From CAZQHK01 sp964593455 (GTDB lineage Bacteria > Muiribacteriota > CAYSPT01): a DNA stretch of 24,480 nucleotides. The stretch spans positions 1-24,480 of the forward strand of contig CAZQHK010000052.1 in NCBI GenBank assembly GCA_964593455.1, written 5' to 3'. Made by a program: the position numbers and the translations under genes. Positions 6,838 to 14,864 of this stretch are shown piece after piece (within the stretch, counting starts at the first letter, position 1; every line of letters begins with the position of its first letter). The notes beneath the pieces were generated by a model that saw nothing but the letters and a program-made list of their open reading frames with translations, ran no database searches and was not told the DNA's origin.

Positions 6838-8238
6838 ATGATGACTGAAAACACATCCGTAAGTCATTATGTAGGATCAGTCGAGCAATCAGAGTTCAAG
6901 GAGTCTATGCTTGAGAAGATTCGTGATGAAGACGAAAGGTCCCTGTCCGAGTTTCTCAAACAATCCCATCCGGCTGATATTGCCGAGGTTCTGGAGGATC
7001 TGGATCTTCCTGCTCAGAAACGTATCCTGAAACTGCTATCCCTGGAAATGGCGGCGGAGGTACTGGGCGAAGTAGATCCTTATTCCGAAGAAGCACTGCT
7101 CAAGAACCTGGATCATATGATTTTGGTGGATATCCTGGCTGAGATGTCTCAGGACGATGCCATTGACATTCTCGGCGAGATGGAACCGGCTCAAGCTCAA
7201 AAGTTACTCAGGATGATGCATAAGGATGATTCCGATGCACTCCTGAAACTATTACGCTACCATCCTGAGACTGCTGGCGGTCTCATGACCTCGGAGTACG
7301 TGGCCATACCAAATAATTGCACGGTTGAGCAGGCGCTCGAGCTGGTCCGAACATCCGGTCGGGAAGCGGAGAGTATTTTTTACGTGTATGTGATTGATGA
7401 GATTGGCTGTTTACAAGGCGTGGTGTCTATCCGGTCTCTGGTACTGGCTGATCCGAAGAATATGGTCCGGGATACGATCAATCCACTTCTGGTGGCGGTG
7501 AGATATGATACGGACCAGGAAGAAGTTGCGTCCCTGGTCGCCAAATACAATTTGCTGGCGCTGCCGGTGGTAGATGAAGACAATCACCTTCTCGGTATGG
7601 TCACTGTTGACGATGTGCTCGATGTCATGGAGGAGGAAGCCACCGAAGATATGTTGCGAATGGCCGGTGTCGCCCAACATGAGATCGGAGAGATGTCCCC
7701 GATCAAAACAGCAGCCCATCGGTTGGGTTGGCTTTTCATCACCATGATCGCGGGGCTTTTGTCGGCGACGGTACTCGATTTCTTCGAAAGCACCATCCAT
7801 AAAGTTGTGGCTCTCGTTCTGTTTCTACCGGTAATCATCGGTCTGGCCGGAAACGCCGGTATACAGTCGGTCACCGTGGTCAACCGCGGGATGGCCCTGG
7901 GAGAGGTGGATAAGGAAGAAGAAGTAGGTATTTTCATGCGGGAATTAAAGGCCGGGCTTTTGCTCGGAGTAGCCTGTGCTTTGATCATGGGGGGAATTGC
8001 CTGGGTCTGGCAGGGAAATTCAGTCGATACTCCTTATTTGCTTGGGGTGATAGTGGGAGTATCCATGTTTTTGACAATAACCATGGCGGTCAGTATGGGA
8101 ACAGTCGCTCCGCTGGTTCTCAGGCGTTTCGGTGTTGATCCGGCTATCGCTTCCGGACCTTTTGTTACAACATCCATTGACATTGTTGGACTTGTTCTCT
8201 ATTTTAGCATAGCTACAATTTGTTTATCTTATTTGTGA
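6838..8238 (+). CDS. mgtE: Magnesium transporter MgtE
   Basis: Inner-membrane Mg2+ channel of 466 residues with the full MgtE architecture: the acidic helical N domain (about 35-135, with the HPADIAEVLEDL segment), two CBS domains (about 145-204 and 210-268), a connecting helix, and five transmembrane helices (about 293-466). The family-typical PVIIGLAGNAGIQS motif is at about 331-344. The pore-lining Asp of TTSIDIVG is at 448. In characterised MgtE proteins the N and CBS domains sense cytosolic Mg2+ and close the pore, and the acidic residues needed for that are abundant here. It starts at ATG 6838, with AAAGGTG upstream; ATG 6841 is also possible. It lies 44 bp after the receiver protein and may be co-transcribed. 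No Mg2+ riboswitch fits in that gap. Confidence 0.95.
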   Translation: MMTENTSVSHYVGSVEQSEFKESMLEKIRDEDERSLSEFLKQSHPADIAEVLEDLDLPAQKRILKLLSLEMAAEVLGEVDPYSEEALLKNLDHMILVDILAEMSQDDAIDILGEMEPAQAQKLLRMMHKDDSDALLKLLRYHPETAGGLMTSEYVAIPNNCTVEQALELVRTSGREAESIFYVYVIDEIGCLQGVVSIRSLVLADPKNMVRDTINPLLVAVRYDTDQEEVASLVAKYNLLALPVVDEDNHLLGMVTVDDVLDVMEEEATEDMLRMAGVAQHEIGEMSPIKTAAHRLGWLFITMIAGLLSATVLDFFESTIHKVVALVLFLPVIIGLAGNAGIQSVTVVNRGMALGEVDKEEEVGIFMRELKAGLLLGVACALIMGGIAWVWQGNSVDTPYLLGVIVGVSMFLTITMAVSMGTVAPLVLRRFGVDPAIASGPFVTTSIDIVGLVLYFSIATICLSYL

Positions 8239-8313
8239 TGCTCATAACATTTTGAAACATGAAGAAATCAGTTGAACCTAATCGGTTGTGATAAACGAGG
8301 TGTTAATAGGACC

Positions 8314-9099
8314 ATGGTTTTTCGTCTAGGCTTGATACAAATGGATATCGTCTGGGCCAATCCCGAGGAGAATCTGGCCAAAGCAGGGAAAATGATCCAT
8401 AGTGCCGCGTCTCGGAACTGTTCGATGGTTGTTCTGCCGGAACTCTGGTCGACAGCCTTGTGTGGTAGCCGGATTGCAGAACTGGCAGCTGATACCGGTG
8501 AACGTGTGCGGGAAACCATTCGAGAATGGGCAACACGATTTGAAATGGTTGTGGCGGCAGGCAGTATCGCCTGGAGTGAAGGAGAAGACCGGGTTTCGAA
8601 CCTGAGTATGATAATCGATACGGAGGGAGATGTAGCCGGGTGGTACAAAAAAGCGCATCTCTTTCGTCCCATGCAGGAACAAAAATATGTTGTTCCCGGT
8701 GATGGGTTCAGCGTTGTAAAAACATCCCTGGGAGTGCTTGGACCGTTGATCTGTTACGATATCCGCTTTCCGGAGGCAGCCAGGAAACTGACCTTATCGG
8801 GAGCCGATATGCTGGTGGTCCCGGCTAATTTCCCTGACCCTCGCCGGGACGTATGGCGTACATTGCTCATTGCCAGGGCCATGGAAAACCAGGTATTCGT
8901 GTGCGGTGTCAACAGGATTGGCCAGGACCCGAAATACTCGTACTTCGGCAACTCGATGGTTATCGATCCGGGCGGCCAAGTTCTGGTTGAAGGAAACAGG
9001 GAAGAGGAACTTCTGGTGGCGGATATCGATCTTACTCGCCTGAACGAGGTGAGAAAAGCACTGCCGGCACTTTCAGACCGTCGACCTGATCTTTACTGA
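8314..9099 (+). CDS. Carbon-nitrogen hydrolase (nitrilase superfamily, omega-amidase-like)
   Basis: Cytosolic amidase of about 261 residues. The Glu-Lys-Cys catalytic triad of the superfamily is present: Glu43 in VVLPELW, Lys113 in YKKAHLF, and Cys147 in LICYDIRFPE. Those surrounding motifs are closest to the NIT2/YafV branch, whose members hydrolyse alpha-ketoglutaramate or alpha-ketosuccinamate to repair transamination by-products. The exact substrate is inference; a formamidase or other small-amide hydrolase is the main alternative. I chose ATG 8314 because an upstream in-frame TTG (8272) would add 14 residues outside the conserved fold. The candidate ribosome binding sites for ATG 8314 (GAGGTG at 8297, AGG at 8308) are not ideally spaced. 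The gene follows mgtE by 75 bp and precedes glyQ by 69 bp. Confidence 0.88.
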   Translation: MVFRLGLIQMDIVWANPEENLAKAGKMIHSAASRNCSMVVLPELWSTALCGSRIAELAADTGERVRETIREWATRFEMVVAAGSIAWSEGEDRVSNLSMIIDTEGDVAGWYKKAHLFRPMQEQKYVVPGDGFSVVKTSLGVLGPLICYDIRFPEAARKLTLSGADMLVVPANFPDPRRDVWRTLLIARAMENQVFVCGVNRIGQDPKYSYFGNSMVIDPGGQVLVEGNREEELLVADIDLTRLNEVRKALPALSDRRPDLY

Positions 9100-9168
9100 A
9101 TGTGGATGAATGAACTGAAAGAAAAAATAACCTGAATTATTCGGGTAAAGAAGAAGAGGAGAAGTGGT

Positions 9169-10068
9169 GTGAATTTTCAGCAGTTGATAATTTCGCTTGA
9201 ACAGTTCTGGGCCGACCAGGGTTGCGTAGTCCAGCAGCCGTGTGATCTGGAGGTCGGGGCCGGAACGTTTAATCAGGCTACTTTTTTACGATCCCTGGGG
9301 CCGGAGCCCTGGAAAGTGGCCTATGTCGAGCCATCCAGGAGACCGGCTGACGGGCGGTATGGTGATAATCCCAATCGTTTGGGTTTCTATTACCAGTATC
9401 AGGTCATTCTGAAACCGGCCCCGTATAATGTACAGGATATTTTTCTGGATAGCCTCCGCCATGTCGGGCTTTCTCCGGAAAAACACGACATCCGGTTCGT
9501 AGAAGACGATTGGGAGTCGCCTACACTGGGAGCCTGGGGTCTGGGTTGGGAGGTCTGGATCGACGGTATGGAAACGATCCAGTACACGTATTTTCAGCAA
9601 GTGGGCGGTATCGATCTACAGGTGGTTCCCGTGGAGTTGACCTATGGTTTAGAGAGAATGGCCATGTATCAGCAGAACGTTGACTCGGTGTTCGATATCG
9701 AGTGGGTGGACGGTGTCACCTACGGAGACGTACACCATCAGAGTGAAGTAGAGTTTTCCACCTATCATTTCGACACCGCTGATATTCAAATGCACATAGA
9801 TCTTTTTGCCATATACGAAAAAGAGGCCGCGCGACTCATCGATTGCGATCTGGTGCTCCCGGCCTATGATTATGTGCTCAAATGTTCTCATACCTTCAAT
9901 GTTCTTGAGGCACGGGGGGCTATCAGTGTCAGCGAGAGAGCCAGCTATGTTCAGCGTGTCCGCACTCTGTCCAAAGGCTGCGCCGAGCTTCATCTCAAGC
10001 AGAGAGAAGAACTGGGCTGGCCACTGCTTAAAGAAGCCGCAGCCGCCGGCAGGGAGGGAAGCCGATGA
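9169..10068 (+). CDS. glyQ: Glycyl-tRNA synthetase alpha subunit
   Basis: Catalytic subunit of the alpha2-beta2 bacterial glycyl-tRNA synthetase, 299 residues, the usual length. It forms glycyl-adenylate and charges tRNA-Gly together with GlyS. The highly conserved N-terminal block is intact: FWADQGCVVQQP, AGTFNQATFLRSLGPEPW and EPSRRPADGRYG, then NPNRLGFYYQYQV and a WEVWIDGMET segment of the class II active site. The start is GTG 9169, with AGAGGAGAAG upstream. The stop overlaps the glyS start (ATGA). The 69 bp before it carry a small hairpin (9130-9146), but no T-box leader. Confidence 0.97.
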   Translation: MNFQQLIISLEQFWADQGCVVQQPCDLEVGAGTFNQATFLRSLGPEPWKVAYVEPSRRPADGRYGDNPNRLGFYYQYQVILKPAPYNVQDIFLDSLRHVGLSPEKHDIRFVEDDWESPTLGAWGLGWEVWIDGMETIQYTYFQQVGGIDLQVVPVELTYGLERMAMYQQNVDSVFDIEWVDGVTYGDVHHQSEVEFSTYHFDTADIQMHIDLFAIYEKEAARLIDCDLVLPAYDYVLKCSHTFNVLEARGAISVSERASYVQRVRTLSKGCAELHLKQREELGWPLLKEAAAAGREGSR

Positions 10069-12242
10069 GCCGCGATATTTTGTTGGAGATCGGTTGTGAG
10101 GAACTCCCCGATTCAGTGGTGCGCTCAGGTATGCGGCAACTTGAAAAAATAGCTGGAAAAAGCCTGACATCAGCTCGAATAGCCTTTGATGGGATCACGA
10201 CTTACGGCACTCCAAAAAGACTGGCTATTATCGTGAAAAACGTCTCGGAGATCCAGAAAAACCTGGTTGAGGAGCTCAAGGGTCCGCCGGCCCGCATAGC
10301 CTTTGACGAGAATGGCGGTCCCCTTAAACCGGCGCAGGCGTTTGCCAAAAAGCAAGGTGTGAATGTTGATCAGTTGACAGTCAAGAATACCGAGAAAGGC
10401 GATTATCTTTTTGCCACTCGCATCGATAAGGGAACCGACGTTAAGGCGGTACTGCCGGGGCTGCTCAAGGACTGGATTGTGTCTCTTTCTTTTCCGAAGA
10501 CCATGCGGTGGCTGAAGGAAGAAGATTTCAGGTTTCCCCGGCCGATACGGTGGCTGGTGTCTCTTTGGGGAGAAGATGTCGTCCCGGTCGAATACTTCAA
10601 GGACATCATCCAGGATGTTTCCTGCCGATCGAGAGTCGGCCGGGAGACCGAGGGACATCGATACCTCGACCGCGGGCCGCATGCCGTTCCAAATCCCGGA
10701 GAGTACGTCTCTATATTGGAAAAAGCAAATGTAATGGTTGATCTGGAATCCCGGCGCCGGCGGGTGCTGGAAGAAGCTGAAAAAGCAGGTACCGCCAGAG
10801 GAGGAACCCTGGTAACCGACCCGGCACTGCTCGATGAAGTGGCTCAGTTGGTAGAATTCCCGACGGCGGTGCTGGGTGAGTTCGATCCCGCTTTTCTCAA
10901 TATACCCAGGCCCGTTCTGGTAACCAGTATGGAAAAGCACCAGAAATACTTCCCGGTGGTTGATGGTGATGGCAATCTCATGCCGTGCTTCATCGGCACT
11001 CACAACGGCGATGTTGCTTTTATCGATACCCTGCGGGAAGGGTATGAAAAGGTGCTGGCAGCGCGCCTGAGCGATGCCAAGTTCTTTTTCGATACGGACT
11101 GTAAAACCAGCCTGGAGGACCATTTCCAGGAACTGGAGCGGGTGGTGTTCTTGAATCGGCTTGGTTCCATGGCCGACAAATGCCACCGGCTTGAGAAATT
11201 GGCGGGGGTCGTGTCCTTATCGCTCGGTTTAGAGGATGATGTTACGAACTATGCAGTCCGGGCGGCACATCTCTGCAAGGCAGATCTGGTCAGCGAAGTG
11301 GTGATGGAATTTCCTGCCCTGGAGGGGACCATGGGAGGCATCTACGCGCAGCTCGACGGGGAGAATGAAAACGTAGCAAGTGCTATTTATGAGCATGTTC
11401 TTCCCCGTGCCAAAGGTGATGATCTACCGCAAACCTTGGCCGGACACGTGGTTGGGCTGGCTGATCGTATCGACACCCTGACAGGCTGTTTCGGGATTGG
11501 GATCAGGCCCACCGGTTCCAGCGATCCGTTTGCTCTTCGCCGACGGGCGCTTGGGATCATCCAGCTCATGGAAAACCTGGGGAATAATCCAAAATACAGG
11601 ATTAACAAGCGGCACAATTTCAGGCTTGATATTAAAAAAGCACTCGAACTTCATGTCGAAGCGGGTTTCATCCCAGCGGAAGAAATCGAGACTGTCTGTG
11701 ATTCTGTTATCTTTTTTCTTCGGGACCGGCTGTTGATCTACCTGAAAGAGCAGGGGTTGAACCACGATGTGGTGGAAGCGGCTCTGGATGCAACAATAAT
11801 TGGTAACGATGAGGGTTCCGGATTCGAAGTGATTGGTTGTATTCTGCGCTCAAACGCGTTGCAATCATTAAGGCCGGAAGAGTATTTTAAAGATGTCGTT
11901 ATCGCGGCCCGGAGAGTGGCCAATATCGCCAGGAAGAACCAGAAAACCGGGACGATTGAGGAACAACTCCTGAATGAACCGGCAGAGAGGACGCTTATCA
12001 AGGAAATTGACTCTGTTTTTGAAGAAGTCAAAGAATTAACAAGAGGAGTTGATGCTGATTTCGCTGCTGCATTAAAGCCGCTTGTCAGCCTGAGAGTACA
12101 TATCGACCGGTTCTTCGAAGACGTGCTGGTAATGGATCTTGATGAGAACATTCGTGATAATAGACTGAAGCTGCTTTCAAAAATTGACGGTTTATACCGG
12201 AAAGTGGCTGATTTTACCAAGTTTGCTACGGAAGGAGAGTAA
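10065..12242 (+). CDS. glyS: Glycyl-tRNA synthetase beta subunit
   Basis: tRNA-recognition subunit of the heterotetrameric glycyl-tRNA synthetase, 725 residues, slightly longer than the common 690 or so. The N-terminus DILLEIGCEELPD is the family hallmark. Other typical blocks are the central FPKTMRW and RPIRWLVSLWG, then the LVTSMEKHQKYFPV and RLSDAKFFFDTD segments. The C-terminal region (about 600-725) is helical, as expected for the DALR-like anticodon-binding domain. It starts at ATG 10065 within the glyQ stop, so expression of the two subunits is coupled. lon begins eight bases after its stop. Confidence 0.97.
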   Translation: MSRDILLEIGCEELPDSVVRSGMRQLEKIAGKSLTSARIAFDGITTYGTPKRLAIIVKNVSEIQKNLVEELKGPPARIAFDENGGPLKPAQAFAKKQGVNVDQLTVKNTEKGDYLFATRIDKGTDVKAVLPGLLKDWIVSLSFPKTMRWLKEEDFRFPRPIRWLVSLWGEDVVPVEYFKDIIQDVSCRSRVGRETEGHRYLDRGPHAVPNPGEYVSILEKANVMVDLESRRRRVLEEAEKAGTARGGTLVTDPALLDEVAQLVEFPTAVLGEFDPAFLNIPRPVLVTSMEKHQKYFPVVDGDGNLMPCFIGTHNGDVAFIDTLREGYEKVLAARLSDAKFFFDTDCKTSLEDHFQELERVVFLNRLGSMADKCHRLEKLAGVVSLSLGLEDDVTNYAVRAAHLCKADLVSEVVMEFPALEGTMGGIYAQLDGENENVASAIYEHVLPRAKGDDLPQTLAGHVVGLADRIDTLTGCFGIGIRPTGSSDPFALRRRALGIIQLMENLGNNPKYRINKRHNFRLDIKKALELHVEAGFIPAEEIETVCDSVIFFLRDRLLIYLKEQGLNHDVVEAALDATIIGNDEGSGFEVIGCILRSNALQSLRPEEYFKDVVIAARRVANIARKNQKTGTIEEQLLNEPAERTLIKEIDSVFEEVKELTRGVDADFAAALKPLVSLRVHIDRFFEDVLVMDLDENIRDNRLKLLSKIDGLYRKVADFTKFATEGE

Positions 12243-12249
12243 TTCTGAT

Positions 12250-14697
12250 ATGGCCAGAAAAGCAGCTAAAAAGCCTAAAACACAGACCTTGCCTCTTCTT
12301 CCCTTGAGAGATGTAGTAGTTTTCCCCTACATGGTTATTCCTCTCTTTGTCGGCCGTAAAAAGTCGGTGAACGCGGTTGAGGAAGCTATGGACAAAGGGC
12401 GGAAGATACTGCTGGGAACCCAGACGGATCCGAAGATTGACGAACCGGCACCTGATGACATTTTTTCCACCGGAACGATGGCTGAGATTCTGCAGCTCCT
12501 AAAGCTGCCCGACGGGACCCTGAAGATTCTTGTAGAGGGAATAAGAAGAGTCAAAATATCTGAATACTTGAATGTAGATCCGTCCACCGAGGACTGCTAC
12601 ATGGTGGAAGTACTCATGATGGAAGAAGAGAACGTAGAAGAAAATATAGAAATTCAGGCACTGATGCGCAACGTAGCCGGTCAGTTCGAGCATTATGTGA
12701 AGCTCAACAAGAAAATACCGGTGGAGATAATGATGGTCGTGACAGGAACCGAAGAGCCATCCCGGCTGGCCGACATTATCACTGCTCACCTTAACCTGAC
12801 AGTTAAGGACAAACAGGATATTCTTGAAGTGACCGATACCAGGGAACGCCTGGAGAAGCTTTCTCTTATCCTCAACAAGGAAATAGAGATTCTGGGATTG
12901 GAAAAGAAGATTCGGGGCCGGGTCAGGCAGCAGATCGAAAAGATCCAAAAGGAATACTATCTGCGTGAACAGCTAAAAGCTATTCACAAAGAGTTGGGTT
13001 CCGAGGATGAATTTTCGGCCGAAATACAGGAATATCGGAAAAAAATTACCGCTGCCAAGATGGGCAAGGAAGCAGAAGAAAAAGCTCTGCGGGAATTGGA
13101 GCGGTTAGAAAGAATGCCCTATGCCTCGGCCGAGGTAGGTGTGATCAAGACCTACCTGGACTGGTTGTGCGATCTACCGTGGACAAAACGGTCCCGCGAT
13201 AAAACCGATATCGTCCGCAGCCGCCATATCCTGGACGAGGATCACTATGGATTGAAGAACGTCAAGGAACGAATCCTTGAGTATCTGGCGGTATGCAAAC
13301 TTACAAAGAAGATTCGGGGGCCTATCCTTTGTTTTGTCGGTCCTCCGGGTGTTGGTAAAACATCGCTTGGACGATCGATTGCCAGGTCGCTTGGACGGAA
13401 ATTCGTCCGGATGTCATTGGGTGGAGTTCGTGACGAAGCTGAGATCAGGGGACACAGGCGAACGTACGTTGGAGCGCTTCCCGGTCGAATCATTCAAGGC
13501 GTCAAGAAAGCAGGAACGAAAAATCCTGTTTTTATGCTGGATGAAATCGATAAGGTCGGTGCGGATTTCAGAGGCGATCCTTCGGCTGCTTTGCTCGAGG
13601 TTCTCGACCCCGAGCAAAACCACAGTTTCGAGGATCACTATATCAACACTGATTTTGACCTTTCCGACGTTATGTTCATCACCACTGCCAACGTACTCCA
13701 CACGGTTCCTCCGGCGCTTAGAGATCGTATGGAAGTGATAAGAATTCCCGGTTACACTGAGGAAGAGAAAGTCCAGATCTCCGAAAAATTTCTTCTGCCC
13801 AAGCAGATTGATGAGCATGGCCTGAAAAAGCACCGGCTCGAACTCAGCCGGGGCGCCGTTGTTAGTGTAATCAGACATTATACGCAAGAGGCTGGAGTGA
13901 GGAACCTGGAGCGTTCGTTCAGTTCCATATGCCGGAAAACCGCCCGCCAGGTGGTAGAGAAAAAAAGCAAGAAGTTTTCACATCATCGAGTGAGCACCCG
14001 GTCGTTGGATAAACTCCTGGGTCCTCCCAAGTTCCGGCACGGCCAGAAAGAAGAAAAGGACGAGGTAGGCGTCGCCACCGGAATGGCCTGGACAGAAGTG
14101 GGCGGTGTATTGTTGCCCATTGAATGTGTGAGCATGCCAGGCAAGGGCAAGCTGACGATAACCGGGCAGATCGGAGAGGTCATGCAGGAATCAGCCCGGG
14201 CCAGTTTCAGTTATCTGAGATCTCATTCCAGTGGCTTTAATATCAAACCGGATTTCTACAAGAAGAATGATTTCCACATCCACGTACCGGAAGGAGCTAT
14301 ACCGAAAGACGGTCCCTCGGCTGGAATTGCGTTGGTGGTGGCTCTCGCTTCCATGCTTACCGGCCGGCCAGTACGCAGGAATGTAGCTATGACAGGTGAG
14401 ATCACGCTACGCGGGAAGGTGCTACCGGTGGGTGGTATTAAGGAAAAAGTTCTGGCTGCCCACCGGGCGGGTATCTTGGAGATCGTGCTCTGCCATGAAA
14501 ATGAGAAAGACCTGGTAGATATTCCAAACCATATCAGGAAAAAGCTGGTGTTTAAGCTCATGAAAAATGTCGAGGAAGCTCTGGATATCGTTCTGGTCAA
14601 GAAGAATAAAGCTTCCAAGAGCCGTCTTTCCAAAAAAGTGAGCGGATCACCTGGGACTGGTAGGAAGGGGGTGAAAAAGAAAGTAACGAAGAAGTAA
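12250..14697 (+). CDS. lon: ATP-dependent protease Lon
   Basis: Cytosolic AAA+ protease of 815 residues that degrades misfolded and regulatory proteins. Domains in order: the substrate-binding N domain (LPLLPLRDVVVFPYMVIPLFVGR at about 13-35), a coiled coil, the AAA+ module with Walker A GPPGVGKT (from residue 364) and Walker B FMLDEID, then the S16 protease domain with nucleophile Ser690 in KDGPSAGIA and the lysine of GGIKEK (about 731). A basic tail rich in Lys and Ser follows (last 30 residues or so), longer than in many Lon proteins. ATG 12250 is chosen over an in-frame ATG at 12184 because AGGAGAG lies about ten bases upstream and conservation begins after it; the 12184 start would overlap glyS by 59 bp. 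The eight-base spacing to glyS suggests co-transcription. No heat-shock element (CIRCE or sigma32-type) is seen near its start. Confidence 0.97.
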   Translation: MARKAAKKPKTQTLPLLPLRDVVVFPYMVIPLFVGRKKSVNAVEEAMDKGRKILLGTQTDPKIDEPAPDDIFSTGTMAEILQLLKLPDGTLKILVEGIRRVKISEYLNVDPSTEDCYMVEVLMMEEENVEENIEIQALMRNVAGQFEHYVKLNKKIPVEIMMVVTGTEEPSRLADIITAHLNLTVKDKQDILEVTDTRERLEKLSLILNKEIEILGLEKKIRGRVRQQIEKIQKEYYLREQLKAIHKELGSEDEFSAEIQEYRKKITAAKMGKEAEEKALRELERLERMPYASAEVGVIKTYLDWLCDLPWTKRSRDKTDIVRSRHILDEDHYGLKNVKERILEYLAVCKLTKKIRGPILCFVGPPGVGKTSLGRSIARSLGRKFVRMSLGGVRDEAEIRGHRRTYVGALPGRIIQGVKKAGTKNPVFMLDEIDKVGADFRGDPSAALLEVLDPEQNHSFEDHYINTDFDLSDVMFITTANVLHTVPPALRDRMEVIRIPGYTEEEKVQISEKFLLPKQIDEHGLKKHRLELSRGAVVSVIRHYTQEAGVRNLERSFSSICRKTARQVVEKKSKKFSHHRVSTRSLDKLLGPPKFRHGQKEEKDEVGVATGMAWTEVGGVLLPIECVSMPGKGKLTITGQIGEVMQESARASFSYLRSHSSGFNIKPDFYKKNDFHIHVPEGAIPKDGPSAGIALVVALASMLTGRPVRRNVAMTGEITLRGKVLPVGGIKEKVLAAHRAGILEIVLCHENEKDLVDIPNHIRKKLVFKLMKNVEEALDIVLVKKNKASKSRLSKKVSGSPGTGRKGVKKKVTKK

Positions 14698-14704
14698 ATG
14701 CTAC

Positions 14705-14734
14705 TTGGCTTTTAAGAACTGGATATGTTATACT
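14705..14734 (+). promoter_or_regulatory. Promoter of the rpsB-tsf-pyrH-frr cluster
   Basis: TTGGCT (14705-14710), 18-base spacer, TATACT (14729-14734). A TG one base before the -10 makes it an extended -10 promoter. Transcription would begin near 14741, giving a leader of about 124 bases before rpsB. Lon ends only eight bases before the -35, so the ribosomal cluster can be driven independently of glyQS-lon. Confidence 0.7.
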
Positions 14735-14783
14735 ATCGCGATTATCCGGGTAACCGGTTAAATCACGCACATCCCTGATTTCA

Positions 14784-14817
14784 CGCGGGAGGTGCCGCGT
14801 TTAAGCGCGGTCCTGCG
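14784..14817 (+). promoter_or_regulatory. Structured rpsB leader (candidate autoregulatory hairpin)
   Basis: CGCGGGA (14784-14790) pairs with TCCTGCG (14811-14817), giving seven pairs including one G-U. An inner stem CCGCG (14795-14799) pairs with CGCGG (14806-14810). GGTG bulges on the 5' side and the loop is six bases. An alternative fold pairs CGCGG (14784-14788) with CCGCG (14795-14799), so the two inner pairings exclude each other. Three GGAGGTG motifs follow one another at 14788, 14819 and 14851, and only the last serves rpsB. The E. coli rpsB operon is repressed by S2 through its leader; that this hairpin does the same is inference. Confidence 0.5.
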
Positions 14818-14864
14818 GGGAGGTGACGGGATGGAGGAAAAACCATTTGAGGAGGTGAGGTCAC

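Noticed and set aside
9100..9168. T-box or terminator ahead of glyQ
   Set aside because: Only 69 bp, with one 7-bp hairpin (9130-9146) followed by AAAG on the plus strand. There is no T-box sequence or antiterminator. The T-rich side lies on the minus strand, where there is no gene.
10170..11186. 338-codon open frame on the minus strand inside glyS
   Set aside because: It is a mirror of a highly conserved synthetase gene and its translation matches nothing recognisable.
12184..12249. Longer N-terminus for Lon from ATG 12184
   Set aside because: It would overlap glyS by 59 bp, lacks a ribosome binding site, and adds residues not typical of Lon.
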